Source: Actinophytocola sp963826035
GTDB taxonomy: Bacteria > Actinomycetota > Actinomycetes > Mycobacteriales > Pseudonocardiaceae
Direction: 5' to 3'
DNA: 64,000 nucleotides
Assembly (NCBI GenBank): GCA_963826035.1
Contig: CAWGVZ010000015.1
Coordinates: 868,001 to 932,000, forward strand
The position numbers and the translations under genes are program-made. Below are positions 24,707-33,229 of the stretch, piece after piece (the first letter of the stretch is position 1; each line of letters opens with the position of its first letter). The notes beneath the pieces were generated by a model. It was given only the letters and a program-made list of their open reading frames with translations. It ran no database searches and was not told where the DNA came from.

Positions 24707-26263
24707 GTGGTCGACCGACGTTCGGTGTTGCGGTGGGGGACGGCAGGCGTCCTCGGGGCGGTGTTGCCGGTCGGCACCGCCGTGCTCGCCAGCCAGCGAC
24801 CCCGCCGGACGACCACCCCGGACGCCGCTCCAGTCGGACCGCCCGCGTGGGCGTTCACCCGGCCGCTGCCGATACCGGCGGTGTTGCGCCCGACGTCCAC
24901 ACAGGACGGTGTGGACCACTACGAGATCCGCCAAGCCGTGGGAACCCAGCAGTTCCTGCCCGACACCCCGACCGAGATCTGGGGATACAACGGGACATTC
25001 CCCGGCTCGACCATCGAAGCCCGCCGCGGCCGACCGGTGGTGATGACCCATCGCAACGAGCTCACCGTGCCAACCGTGGCGCACCTGCACGGCGGGGTGA
25101 TCCCACCGGAGGCGGACGGTTATCCGGTGGACTTTCTCACCCCGGCGGCCGACCCGGCACTCGCCGAACACGCCCGCCATGGCGTGGCCGGCATCGCCAT
25201 CGGTAGCCGCGACTACGTCTACGCCAACGACCAGGCCGCCGCGACGCTGTGGTACCACGACCACCGGATGGAGTTCACCGGCCCGCAGCTGTACATGGGG
25301 CTGGCCGGCTTCTACCTCATCCGGGACGACGTCGAGGACGCCCTGCCGCTACCGGGTGGGGAGCGGGACATCCCGCTGATGATCGCCGACCGGCAGGTCG
25401 ACGAGGACGGATCCCTGTTCTATCCCTGGGAGGACCCCACCAAGCGCACACCAGGGGTTTCCGTGCAGTACCACCACAGCGGCATGGTTTCCGAAACCAT
25501 CACCGTCAACGGCGTCGCCTGGCCCTTCCTCGAGGTGGACGCCGCGCTGTACCGGTTGCGGTTCCTCAATGCCTCCAACGCCCAGCCCTACCGACTCGAA
25601 CTCGACCCGCCCCCGCCGGGCGGCAACGGCTTCGTCCAGATCGGCAGCGACGTCGGGCTGCTACCCACACCGGTGGCCTACGACATGTTCGTCATCTCCC
25701 CGGGCGAGCGCTACGACATCCTCATCGACTTCTCCCGCTACCGGCCCGGCACCCGGGTCGTGCTGCGCAACAACATCGGCGAGGGCGACGGCGCCCACGT
25801 CATGCGCTTCGACATCGCCCGCCGTGCCCGCGACGACGCCAGCATCCCCGACACACTGACCGAAGCCCCGCCCCCGCCGCCACGTACCGAGGGGAGCGCG
25901 GATCGCCGGTTCAGCTTCTTCATCGGCCCGCAAGGCGTCCGCGGCCCCGCCATGACCAACGGCCAGATCTTCGATCTCACCCGTATCGACGCCGACCCGA
26001 TCCTCGGCACCACCGAGATCTGGGACTTCAACGCCGATCCCATCCACCCCGTGCACCTGCATGGCGCCCACTTCCGCATCCTCAAACGCAACGGCCAACC
26101 ACCCGAACCACAGGACGGTGGCTGGAAGGACACCGTGTTCGTCCCCACCGGTTCGATGCGCCTGGCGGTCACCTTCACGGGACACCGCGGCAAATACGTC
26201 TTCCACTGCCACAACCTCGAACACGAGGACGCCGGGATGATGGCCAACATGGAAATCCAGTGA
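24707..26263 (+). CDS. Tat-exported multicopper oxidase (CotA/bilirubin-oxidase-like)
   Basis: This 518-residue protein has all four copper-binding blocks: HLHGG, WYHDHR, HPVHLHGAHF and HCHNLEHEDAGMM. The N-terminal DRRSVLRWGTAG plus a hydrophobic run looks like a Tat signal. It would oxidise phenols, bilirubin-like compounds or metal ions using O2 outside the cell. The next gene, a small membrane protein, overlaps its stop codon. Start GTG at 24707. Confidence 0.88.
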   Translation: MVDRRSVLRWGTAGVLGAVLPVGTAVLASQRPRRTTTPDAAPVGPPAWAFTRPLPIPAVLRPTSTQDGVDHYEIRQAVGTQQFLPDTPTEIWGYNGTFPGSTIEARRGRPVVMTHRNELTVPTVAHLHGGVIPPEADGYPVDFLTPAADPALAEHARHGVAGIAIGSRDYVYANDQAAATLWYHDHRMEFTGPQLYMGLAGFYLIRDDVEDALPLPGGERDIPLMIADRQVDEDGSLFYPWEDPTKRTPGVSVQYHHSGMVSETITVNGVAWPFLEVDAALYRLRFLNASNAQPYRLELDPPPPGGNGFVQIGSDVGLLPTPVAYDMFVISPGERYDILIDFSRYRPGTRVVLRNNIGEGDGAHVMRFDIARRARDDASIPDTLTEAPPPPPRTEGSADRRFSFFIGPQGVRGPAMTNGQIFDLTRIDADPILGTTEIWDFNADPIHPVHLHGAHFRILKRNGQPPEPQDGGWKDTVFVPTGSMRLAVTFTGHRGKYVFHCHNLEHEDAGMMANMEIQ

Positions 26264-26739
26264 CCACCCGCAACAGACCGCGATCCAGACCTCGGCCGGG
26301 CGGTGCCAAGACCTACACCGCCCGGCTCTACCAGCGCGCGGCCGCACCCAAACGGAAGCGACGGCGGCTCGTCACTCGGCCACTCCTGACCGCGGTCACG
26401 CTGACCGCGGAAATCGGCCACCTCACCGCGGCCCTGATCGAATGGCCGGCCGCGCCTGTCCGCGGCCTGGCCCACATCTTCGCCGCCGCCGTCCTCGGCC
26501 TGCTCACCGCGATCATCTACTTCGGACAGTCCCGAGTGGAACTGATGCTCGGAATCGCGGCAACTCTGGCCATTCCGAGCCTCTGGTTCGCCGGTGCGGT
26601 GTTCGGCCTCACTCTCTACCAGGACTTCCCGTTGCTCGCCGCCATCGTCGTGTCGACCGTCGAGGTCGGCGCCGCCGGACTACTCGTGGCGGGCCTCCGC
26701 CCCGCGCCACCGGCCAGACGCCGACCCCGGACCAGGTGA
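26260..26739 (+). CDS. Four-helix integral membrane protein
   Basis: This 159-residue protein has a strongly basic N-terminus (about 45 residues, rich in Arg/Pro) and about four membrane helices between residues 45 and 145. The GTG start overlaps the TGA of the multicopper oxidase gene (AGTGA), so the two are coupled. It could anchor the oxidase or transport its metal or substrate. No family is recognised. Confidence 0.6.
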   Translation: MTTRNRPRSRPRPGGAKTYTARLYQRAAAPKRKRRRLVTRPLLTAVTLTAEIGHLTAALIEWPAAPVRGLAHIFAAAVLGLLTAIIYFGQSRVELMLGIAATLAIPSLWFAGAVFGLTLYQDFPLLAAIVVSTVEVGAAGLLVAGLRPAPPARRRPRTR

Positions 26740-26763
26740 TGTCGTTCTCTTGTGTTCCGGTGG

Positions 26764-27264
26764 CTACTGTGGGGGGAGGACGTTGTCCTTGTACGCGCCT
26801 GTCATGTTTCCGGCTGGGGCGAAGTTCACGGCGATGTAGGTGTCGAACCACTTTCCGTCCGTGCTTTTGCCGTACACGCGGCCCGCGCCGATTTTGGTGC
26901 TTCCCTTCCAGACCAGCTGGGTGAAGTGTCCGATCGCCTTGCTCGGTTCGTTCGAGGCAAAGGTCTCATAGTTGTAGTCCTTGATCTCGTCCTACCATCT
27001 GCCGGCCGCGTCCGTGGCCGACCCCACGGGGGTGGTCGATACGGACGAGCTCCCCGAGGAGAGGTTCTCTCCGTACCCTCCGGCCCCGTCGTGGACGAGG
27101 GCTTCCTTGTCCGCGACATGCTCGGCGCGGGCCTTGGCATAGTCGACGAGCTCCGGGTCGAGTGCTACGGGTGGAACTCCGTGCTTCGCCCGATACTGGT
27201 TGATGCTGGCCACCATGGTATTCAGGAAATCCTGATCGGTTTGGTCGGATAATCCAGCTCTCAT
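26764..27264 (-). pseudogene. CAP/SCP-domain protein interrupted by an in-frame TAG
   Basis: Reading from ATG 27264 gives a CAP (SCP/PR-1) domain: INQYRAKHGVPPV, EHVADKEALV and GYGENLSSG. At 26994-26992 the expected Tyr codon (W-Y-D-E-I in the family) is TAG. The same frame then continues with DEIKDYNYE, IGHFTQLVWKG and VNFAPAGN to a TAG at 26766. All four CAP-cavity residues (His, Glu, Glu, His) survive. The change is TAC to TAG, so it is a single-base nonsense mutation, a sequencing error or a read-through site. It sits in an operon with the OB-fold and deaminase genes; no signal peptide is seen. Confidence 0.7.
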
Positions 27265-27286
27265 GCGCTCTTCCTTTCGTTGCAGG

Positions 27287-27961
27287 CTATCGGTGGTGCC
27301 TGGTGATGTCGGCGGGGAATCGTGGGTCGATTTCGTAGTGGGTGGTGTACTGGCTGCTGAAGCCGGTCACGCTGACGGTCTGCCCCACTGCGAGACCGGT
27401 GAGGTCGATGGTGGTCTGGGTGTTGACGAAGATCGTGAGCTCGCCCGAGCCGTCGTCGACGAAGAACTTGAACCCGTACGGCAGATCTGACGCCGGTGCC
27501 TGGGTGATCGTGGCGACCACCCGCACCAGCCGGCCTTCGGAGCTCTCGTCGACGGCGCCGGTGGCGAGCAGCCGTGGACGGACCTTGAGGCCCTTGCCGC
27601 ACACGACGACGGCGGCCGGATCAGCGGGAACGAGGATGAGCAACCCGGAGCTGTCACGCAGCGTACCGGTCACCCGCACCTGGGTGCCGGGAGTGATGTT
27701 CAGGTCGACCGCGATGCTGACATAGATCCCGGCGCTACGGTCCTGTAGGCCGAAACCCTTGTCGAAGAAGCTGGATTCGAACGCACCCGACGGCGTCGTC
27801 GCCACCCCGTCGACCGTGACCACCGTGCCCAGCGGCAGGGTTCGTGCCTGTGCGATGGACACGCGGTGGGACGCCTCCACCGCCTGGGCCGGCGATGCCA
27901 GACCTACGGAACCGAGTGCCAACAACGACAGCACCGAAATACCACGCCGCCATGAAGACAT
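27287..27961 (-). CDS. Secreted OB-fold domain protein
   Basis: This 224-residue protein has a signal peptide (about residues 1-27, ending AQA) and two OB-fold-like segments, the first with LGTVVTVDGVAT, GLQDRSAGIYV and VRVTGTL, the second with FFVDDGSGELTIFV and GQTVSVTGFSSQY. Such domains bind nucleic acids or oligosaccharides in secreted nucleases and hydrolases. AAAGGAAG precedes the ATG. It lies 15 bases after the extracellular deaminase gene, which suggests a joint role in nucleotide or nucleic-acid scavenging (inference). Confidence 0.65.
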   Translation of the reverse strand: MSSWRRGISVLSLLALGSVGLASPAQAVEASHRVSIAQARTLPLGTVVTVDGVATTPSGAFESSFFDKGFGLQDRSAGIYVSIAVDLNITPGTQVRVTGTLRDSSGLLILVPADPAAVVVCGKGLKVRPRLLATGAVDESSEGRLVRVVATITQAPASDLPYGFKFFVDDGSGELTIFVNTQTTIDLTGLAVGQTVSVTGFSSQYTTHYEIDPRFPADITRHHR

Positions 27962-27976
27962 AGGACTTCCTTTCGA

Positions 27977-29518
27977 TCAGCCGTAACGGTGTTCGAACGC
28001 GGTGAACTTGGCTTCCTGCCGCCATTGCAGGCTGGCTTTCGGACTACTGTCGAGCAGCGCCTGGCAACTGGGGCTGGGGCGGGGTGCGCCCAGCCGGTCC
28101 CGGGCGCACGGTGTGGCCGGCCGGAACCTGCCCGGGTCGCGCCACAGCGACGCGCCGTCGAGGAAGGCATGCTCCAGGCTGGTGCGGGCCAGGGCTTTCA
28201 GGTCGCGGTAGCGCAGGTGGTAGTCGGTGGTCGCGCGCTGGTACTCGTGGGTGAGGTCGATCCGGGAGACGCCCTCGTCGTCGGTGGACAGCGTGACCGG
28301 CACCCGGAACGCGCGGTAGACCGGGAACGGGTGGTCCCGGCCGGAGACCTCGAGGATCTGCTCGTTGCTGGTGAGGTTGACCTCCACCATCACGTTCCGG
28401 TCGGCCATGGTGCGCATCAGGCCCGGCCAGTCGTCCTCGCCGAGTACGTCGGTGCCGTGCCCGATCCGCTCGGCCTGACCGGTGAGCACGGCCTCGCGGA
28501 TGTGGTAGGTCAGTTCCTCCGGCTTGACCAGCCCGGGGACGAGTTCGCCGGCGTGCAGGGTGATGTGCCCGGCGGGGTAGACACCGCGCAGGTACTCCAG
28601 CATCCGCATGTGTAGCCGATAGTCCCGAATGGACACCTCGCCTTCCTCCGGCGAGACCAGGTTGAGGGCGACCGTGCGGTGGTCGGCGGTGGCCAGTTCG
28701 AAGGCGGACACCAGGTAGGTGAACACCACGTTGGGTGGACTGTTGCGGTTGACCTGCTGGATGTAGCGCAGGGTCACCGCGCATCCCGGCGATGCCGCCG
28801 GGGTTCCGCAGCCCAGCAGCGTGCGGTAGCGGCCCTCGTCGGTGGTGATCTCCGTGCCGGCGGTGGCGACGATGCCGGCCGTGGTGCCGCCGGCCAGCAC
28901 CTGTGCCCGCATCGCGGCGAAGTCCTCGGTGAACGTGACACCTTGGGACAGGGCGAACAGGGCGCCGCCCTGCCGGGTCAGCATCGACTCCATGTATTGC
29001 TCGTTCTGCCGGCCGGCGCGGTCCAGCACGTCGGCCAGCAACTCGACCCGGTGCGCGCCGGTGACCGCGCCGAACTTGCCGAACGTGGCGAAGAAGTGGT
29101 CATGCCCGGACTCACCCTGTCCCGGCTGGAAACCCTCCATCGACCACGACATCAACACGGCACGATAGAACGCCGGATCCGTCGAGGCGTCCGTCGCGGG
29201 ACGCTGACCCGCACCACACGGCCCACCCGCCGCGACGAACGTCGTGGTGTCGATGCACATCCCGTCCTGCGCGGCCAGGGAGATCAGCAGCTCGGTCGAC
29301 GCCGCCCCGGACAGGTGACTGTGCAGATCACCGCCCTTGGGCAACCCCAACAGGAACGACCGCAACCGAGCCGGATCGTGCCGCACCGAGTTCAGATAGC
29401 GCTCAACTCCGACCTCGCCGCCCGGATCCGCCTGCGCGGGCGCGGCGACCGCACCCGGCACCACCACGCTCAGGAGGCAGACGGCAAGCAGCGACAACCC
29501 GATCCGCACCTTGCCCAT
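27977..29518 (-). CDS. Secreted adenosine deaminase-family (ADGF-like) metallohydrolase
   Basis: This 513-residue protein has a signal peptide (about 1-34, ending AQADPG) and the adenosine deaminase pattern: GDLHSHLSGA (zinc-binding H-x-H), HAGELV (catalytic Glu), RIGHGTDV and LSTDDEGVS. It is longer than cytosolic Add and resembles extracellular ADGF-type enzymes. It would deaminate adenosine or a related nucleoside outside the cell. ATG 29518 is chosen because GAAAGGAAT lies just upstream. It heads an operon with the OB-fold and CAP genes. Confidence 0.78.
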   Translation of the reverse strand: MGKVRIGLSLLAVCLLSVVVPGAVAAPAQADPGGEVGVERYLNSVRHDPARLRSFLLGLPKGGDLHSHLSGAASTELLISLAAQDGMCIDTTTFVAAGGPCGAGQRPATDASTDPAFYRAVLMSWSMEGFQPGQGESGHDHFFATFGKFGAVTGAHRVELLADVLDRAGRQNEQYMESMLTRQGGALFALSQGVTFTEDFAAMRAQVLAGGTTAGIVATAGTEITTDEGRYRTLLGCGTPAASPGCAVTLRYIQQVNRNSPPNVVFTYLVSAFELATADHRTVALNLVSPEEGEVSIRDYRLHMRMLEYLRGVYPAGHITLHAGELVPGLVKPEELTYHIREAVLTGQAERIGHGTDVLGEDDWPGLMRTMADRNVMVEVNLTSNEQILEVSGRDHPFPVYRAFRVPVTLSTDDEGVSRIDLTHEYQRATTDYHLRYRDLKALARTSLEHAFLDGASLWRDPGRFRPATPCARDRLGAPRPSPSCQALLDSSPKASLQWRQEAKFTAFEHRYG

Positions 29519-29601
29519 GACATTCCTTTCCGGGTACACAATTCACCGCATACCGGCTTAGTGGTCGGCGCTGGAAGTCCTTCGGGGTTGATCGGGCGGC
29601 G

Positions 29602-29721
29602 ATGCCCCGAAGGACGCCTTCGGGGCATGGTCGATGTCTCGAAGGCGTCCTTCGAGACGTTCAACGCCCCAAGGGGTCCTTCGGGACACAGCCACCGCCC
29701 CGAAAGCGCCCTTCGCGATAC
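29602..29721. repeat. String of four GCGTC-core hairpins
   Basis: ATGCCCCGAAGG / CCTTCGGGGCAT (29602-29613, 29617-29628) and GTCTCGAAGG / CCTTCGAGAC (29636-29645, 29649-29658) are perfect hairpins with 3-base loops. Two imperfect copies follow to about 29721. They lie between the stop of the amine oxidase gene and the start of the deaminase gene, both on (-), so a terminator role fits. Nothing else is seen in this gap. Confidence 0.6.
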
Positions 29722-29783
29722 CGCCCGCCGCTCCACGCCGGCCAGCGCGGACCGACCCCCGAAGAACTTCCAATGCCGACCAC

Positions 29784-31748
29784 TTAGCTACCGGTGACTT
29801 CGAGTGCGGTGCGGACGGCGGACTCGAGGGATCCTTCGATCCAGGAGTGTTTGAGTGAGGCGTGTTCGCCGGCGAAGTGCACGGGGCCTTCCGGCGTGCT
29901 GACGGCGGGGTGGACCTCGGTGAGCTGTGCGGGAAGGAACACGGCGGCCTCACCCAGGGCGTAGCGGTTGCGCAGCCAGCTCTGGGTTTGTCCTCGTCCG
30001 GTGTAGAAGGCCTCGACCCGGTTGCCGTGGATGGACCGCAGGCCGCGCAGCGCGAACCCGTACCGTTCCTCGTCGTCGAGTGAGTCCCACCGGCTGGCGT
30101 CGTCGGCCCAGCTGTAGCTGGCCAGCAGCACGCCGCCCTGGCTGTCGCCGATCTGGTGGGAGGGGTAGTAGACGAATCGGTTCGGCCAGTCGGTCAGTGA
30201 GCCGCCGCCGAAGAGGTTGTCGGCGCGGCCCTTGTCGGCGCGGTAGTGCTCGTAGAGCCCGGGCTTGATCGCGTTGAGTTCGCGTCGCCAGTCCTGTTCG
30301 GTGAACTCCCACCAGCGTCTGCTGAACTCCAGCAGCACCTTGGTGGCGGAGTCGTAGTGCAGTTCGATGATCGCGCGCCGCTTGGGGTAGGACATCAGGG
30401 GTTCGACGGCGACGTGCCGCAGCGCGGTGAACGGGATGGTCACGATGGCGACGTCCGCGGTGAACGTCTCGGTCCTGGGGTTCGGGGTGCCCGAGTCCGC
30501 GTCGTCGCCGCCGCGTTCGCTCGTGGTCTCCACCCACACCCGGGGTCCGTTGCGGCTCACATGCGTGCATGACGAACAGTCCCGCTCGGGATCCCAGTAC
30601 TCCATCCGGATCATCCTGCGGTTCATGCGGATCTCGTCGCGGAGCTCCGGCAGCAACGCGTAGGGCAGTTGTGCCGAGCCTCCTTCGATCTCCCAGTAGG
30701 TGGCGCCAGGGCTGATGAAGCTGCGGCCGAGGAAGCTGTGCATGAACGACAGCGGCGCGCGGGAGGTGAGGTTCTCCAGTGTGCCGATGGCATCGACGGC
30801 CCCGGTCGGTAGGCCGGCCCGGTCGGTCAGGAAGTTCGCCATCGACAGGCTGTCGTGGTCGTAGATCAGGCGGGCCCAGCCGTCGATCCACTCCGGCACC
30901 GGCTTGTTGACCCGCACCCCGGACGCGTCGCGGTAGGAGAAGTAGTCGTACACCGGTTGCAGCGCGGCATCGAGCACCTGCCCCGCGGTTTGTCCCGCGG
31001 TGAAACCGAACCCGCTGTTGATCTCCCTCGGGTCGCCGGCGTAGTCCGCGCGGCGGGTGCGTAGTCCGTTCGCCGCGATCCAGGTGCGGTTGGTCTGGTT
31101 CGGGGCGCGGAAATCGGTGTCCGCGGGACCGTTGCGCCACACCTCGCCGGTGAACGACCTGTAGGTCACTGCGGGCACCGGTGCGTTCTGGTTGCCGGTG
31201 GCCGGATCCACGTCCACGTTGTAGAACAGCCGGCGCCGCAGACCGAGCTTGTCCACCAGCGCCACCGTCATCGGGAAGAAGTCCGGCAACCGCATGGCAC
31301 CGGCCTCCGCGTACAACCCTGCGTCACGGAACGGCGGCCGCGGACTTTCCGGGCCCTGTCGGAACGTCTTGATCCGTCCGCCGATGCGGTTGCCGTTCGC
31401 TTCGATGATCGTCACGTGGTGGCCGGCCCGCTTGAGCAACGCCCCCGCCACGAGGCCGGCGATCCCCGCCCCCACGATCAGCACCCGTTTCGGCCGGGTC
31501 GCCCTCGGCAGCCCCTGGTCGATCAGAACCTTGAGGTACCGCAACTTCAGGTCCTCGCCGTCCGGGCCGACCAGGAGCAGATCCCGCGCCAGCCGCTGGC
31601 ACGTCTCCCACCGAGCGGCGTCACGCGCGGGCGCCGCCTCCGCCCGGCCCGGGACCAACAACGGAACACTCGCCACCGCACCCGCACCGGCAAGGAACGA
31701 GCGCCTGCGCACTGGATTACCTGACACATCGCCACGATGAGCATCCAT
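29784..31748 (-). CDS. Tat-exported flavin amine/L-amino acid oxidase
   Basis: This 654-residue protein starts at ATG 31748, which gives a Tat signal RRRSFLAGAGAVA. It has the FAD motif RVLIVGAGIAGLVAGALLKRAG, the GG motif NRIGGRIKTF, and a C-terminal FAD contact VHFAGEHASLKHSWIEG. The pattern matches bacterial L-amino acid oxidase/tryptophan monooxygenase-like flavin monoamine oxidases, which release ammonia and H2O2. It stands 257 bases from the start of the biosynthetic cluster but runs in the same direction; membership in the cluster is uncertain. Confidence 0.82.
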   Translation of the reverse strand: MDAHRGDVSGNPVRRRSFLAGAGAVASVPLLVPGRAEAAPARDAARWETCQRLARDLLLVGPDGEDLKLRYLKVLIDQGLPRATRPKRVLIVGAGIAGLVAGALLKRAGHHVTIIEANGNRIGGRIKTFRQGPESPRPPFRDAGLYAEAGAMRLPDFFPMTVALVDKLGLRRRLFYNVDVDPATGNQNAPVPAVTYRSFTGEVWRNGPADTDFRAPNQTNRTWIAANGLRTRRADYAGDPREINSGFGFTAGQTAGQVLDAALQPVYDYFSYRDASGVRVNKPVPEWIDGWARLIYDHDSLSMANFLTDRAGLPTGAVDAIGTLENLTSRAPLSFMHSFLGRSFISPGATYWEIEGGSAQLPYALLPELRDEIRMNRRMIRMEYWDPERDCSSCTHVSRNGPRVWVETTSERGGDDADSGTPNPRTETFTADVAIVTIPFTALRHVAVEPLMSYPKRRAIIELHYDSATKVLLEFSRRWWEFTEQDWRRELNAIKPGLYEHYRADKGRADNLFGGGSLTDWPNRFVYYPSHQIGDSQGGVLLASYSWADDASRWDSLDDEERYGFALRGLRSIHGNRVEAFYTGRGQTQSWLRNRYALGEAAVFLPAQLTEVHPAVSTPEGPVHFAGEHASLKHSWIEGSLESAVRTALEVTGS

Positions 31749-32005
31749 GTTCGAAGCGTCGCCGGAACGCACCCGAGCGTGTCCAACAAATAGGCAACTC
31801 ACGGAGAGTTCAGCCATTCAGACCACGCATTACCGCCCCGCGCAACGGTATCCACTCATCGGAGTATTGCGGGTGACTGTCAGCAAGCGTAGCGTCAGCT
31901 GCGACGCGCAGGGGTTACGGAATTCGCCCTGACGCGATCTTGCATATCAATTCTGCACATCCCACTTATCTGTCGAAGACTCGAATCCGCTGGGGCGGGT
32001 ACCGG

Positions 32006-33229
32006 TCAGCGCGATGGAGATGCCGCGGCGGTGGCGCGTTCCTCGGCCGCCTTGGCGCGGCGGAGATCGAGGGCCGCGGCGATGACCGTCTTCTGGACCT
32101 CCGTGGTGCCCTCGTAGATTCGCAACGCCCGAACCTGGCGGTACAGGCGCTCGGGGACGCTGTCGCGGACCAGGCCGGCCGCGCCGAAGATCTGTACGGC
32201 GGCGTCGACGATCTCCTGTGCCGACTCGGTGGCGTGGACCTTGGCGATGCTGGAGTGCTTCGAGAAGCGGCGGCTGCCGTTGTCGGTCTCCCACGCCGCC
32301 CTGGCCACCAGCAGGGCGGCGGCGTTGAGCTTGATCTCCATGTCGGCGAACGTCGTCCTGATCGTGGGGAGGTCGAACAGCTTGCCTTCGCCCATGGGAC
32401 GGTTCCTGGCCCAGGAGAGCGCCGCGTCGGCGGCCCGGCGGGCGTAGCCGACGGCAGCCGCCCCGACCGTCATGCGGAAGCGGTCCAGCATGTCCATGGC
32501 CACCACGAAACCCTGGCCCGGACGGCCGAGCACGCGGTCCGCGGGCACATAACAGTCCTCGAAGGACAGATGCGAGAACGCCCTCGGGGAGATGGCGGCG
32601 ATGCGCTCCCGCACCCGCAGGCCCGGCGCGTCACCGGGTACCAGGAACGCGGTCAGGCCGAGCGCGCCCGGGCCCTCCCCGGTCCGCGCGATCACGCACA
32701 GCACGTCGGCGATGCTGCCGTGGGCGATCCACGCCTTGTCGCCGGTCAGCCGGTACCCGTCGCCGTCGCGGTCGGCGCGCAGTTCCAGGCCGGCGATGTC
32801 CGAGCCACGGTCCTTTTCGGACAGTGCGAACGAGGCGACCACCGTGCCCTTCGCCATTCCCGGAAGGTACCGGCGTTTCTGTTCGGCGCTGCCGAAGCGC
32901 ATGATCGGGCGGGCGGCCAGCGTGTGCACGGCGAAGCAGTTGTCCAGGGTGTCGTCGGTATATGCGAACGCCTCGCGGCCCAGGCACAGCGACCGGAAGT
33001 CGCCCGCCGCCTGGTCGGTGTCCGGGTCGAGGAAGCCGAACCAGCCGTCATCGCCGAGCGCGCGCAGGACCCGCCGGACGGCCTGCTCCCGGAACGGGTC
33101 CTGCTCGGACGGAATGTCCCACAAGTGGCCGTTGGTGCCACACCACTGGTCGATCCGTTCGGCGAACGCCACGTGTCGCGGCTCGTAGAACGGCAGCCCG
33201 AGGATCTCGCGGTCGAACGACACGGTCAT
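32006..33229 (-). CDS. Acyl-CoA/acyl-ACP dehydrogenase
   Basis: This 407-residue protein has a complete acyl-CoA dehydrogenase fold: FALSEKDRGSDI (FAD/substrate contact), GDKAWIAHG, FGAAGLVRDSVPERLYRQVRALRIYEGTTEVQ-type C-terminus with the catalytic Glu in YEGTTEVQ. It would desaturate a thioester-bound acyl chain or oxidise an N-N unit; in triacsin biosynthesis a related enzyme is associated with hydrazinoacetyl-ACP tailoring. Its ATG overlaps the TGA of the diiron gene. It is the last gene of the (-) operon that begins at 38047. Confidence 0.87.
   Translation of the reverse strand: MTVSFDREILGLPFYEPRHVAFAERIDQWCGTNGHLWDIPSEQDPFREQAVRRVLRALGDDGWFGFLDPDTDQAAGDFRSLCLGREAFAYTDDTLDNCFAVHTLAARPIMRFGSAEQKRRYLPGMAKGTVVASFALSEKDRGSDIAGLELRADRDGDGYRLTGDKAWIAHGSIADVLCVIARTGEGPGALGLTAFLVPGDAPGLRVRERIAAISPRAFSHLSFEDCYVPADRVLGRPGQGFVVAMDMLDRFRMTVGAAAVGYARRAADAALSWARNRPMGEGKLFDLPTIRTTFADMEIKLNAAALLVARAAWETDNGSRRFSKHSSIAKVHATESAQEIVDAAVQIFGAAGLVRDSVPERLYRQVRALRIYEGTTEVQKTVIAAALDLRRAKAAEERATAAASPSR

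Noticed and set aside
29784..31748. Amine oxidase as a member of the hydrazine cluster
   Set aside because: It is exported by a Tat signal and separated by 257 bases from the cluster, while the cluster enzymes are cytosolic and tightly overlapping; membership is not supported.
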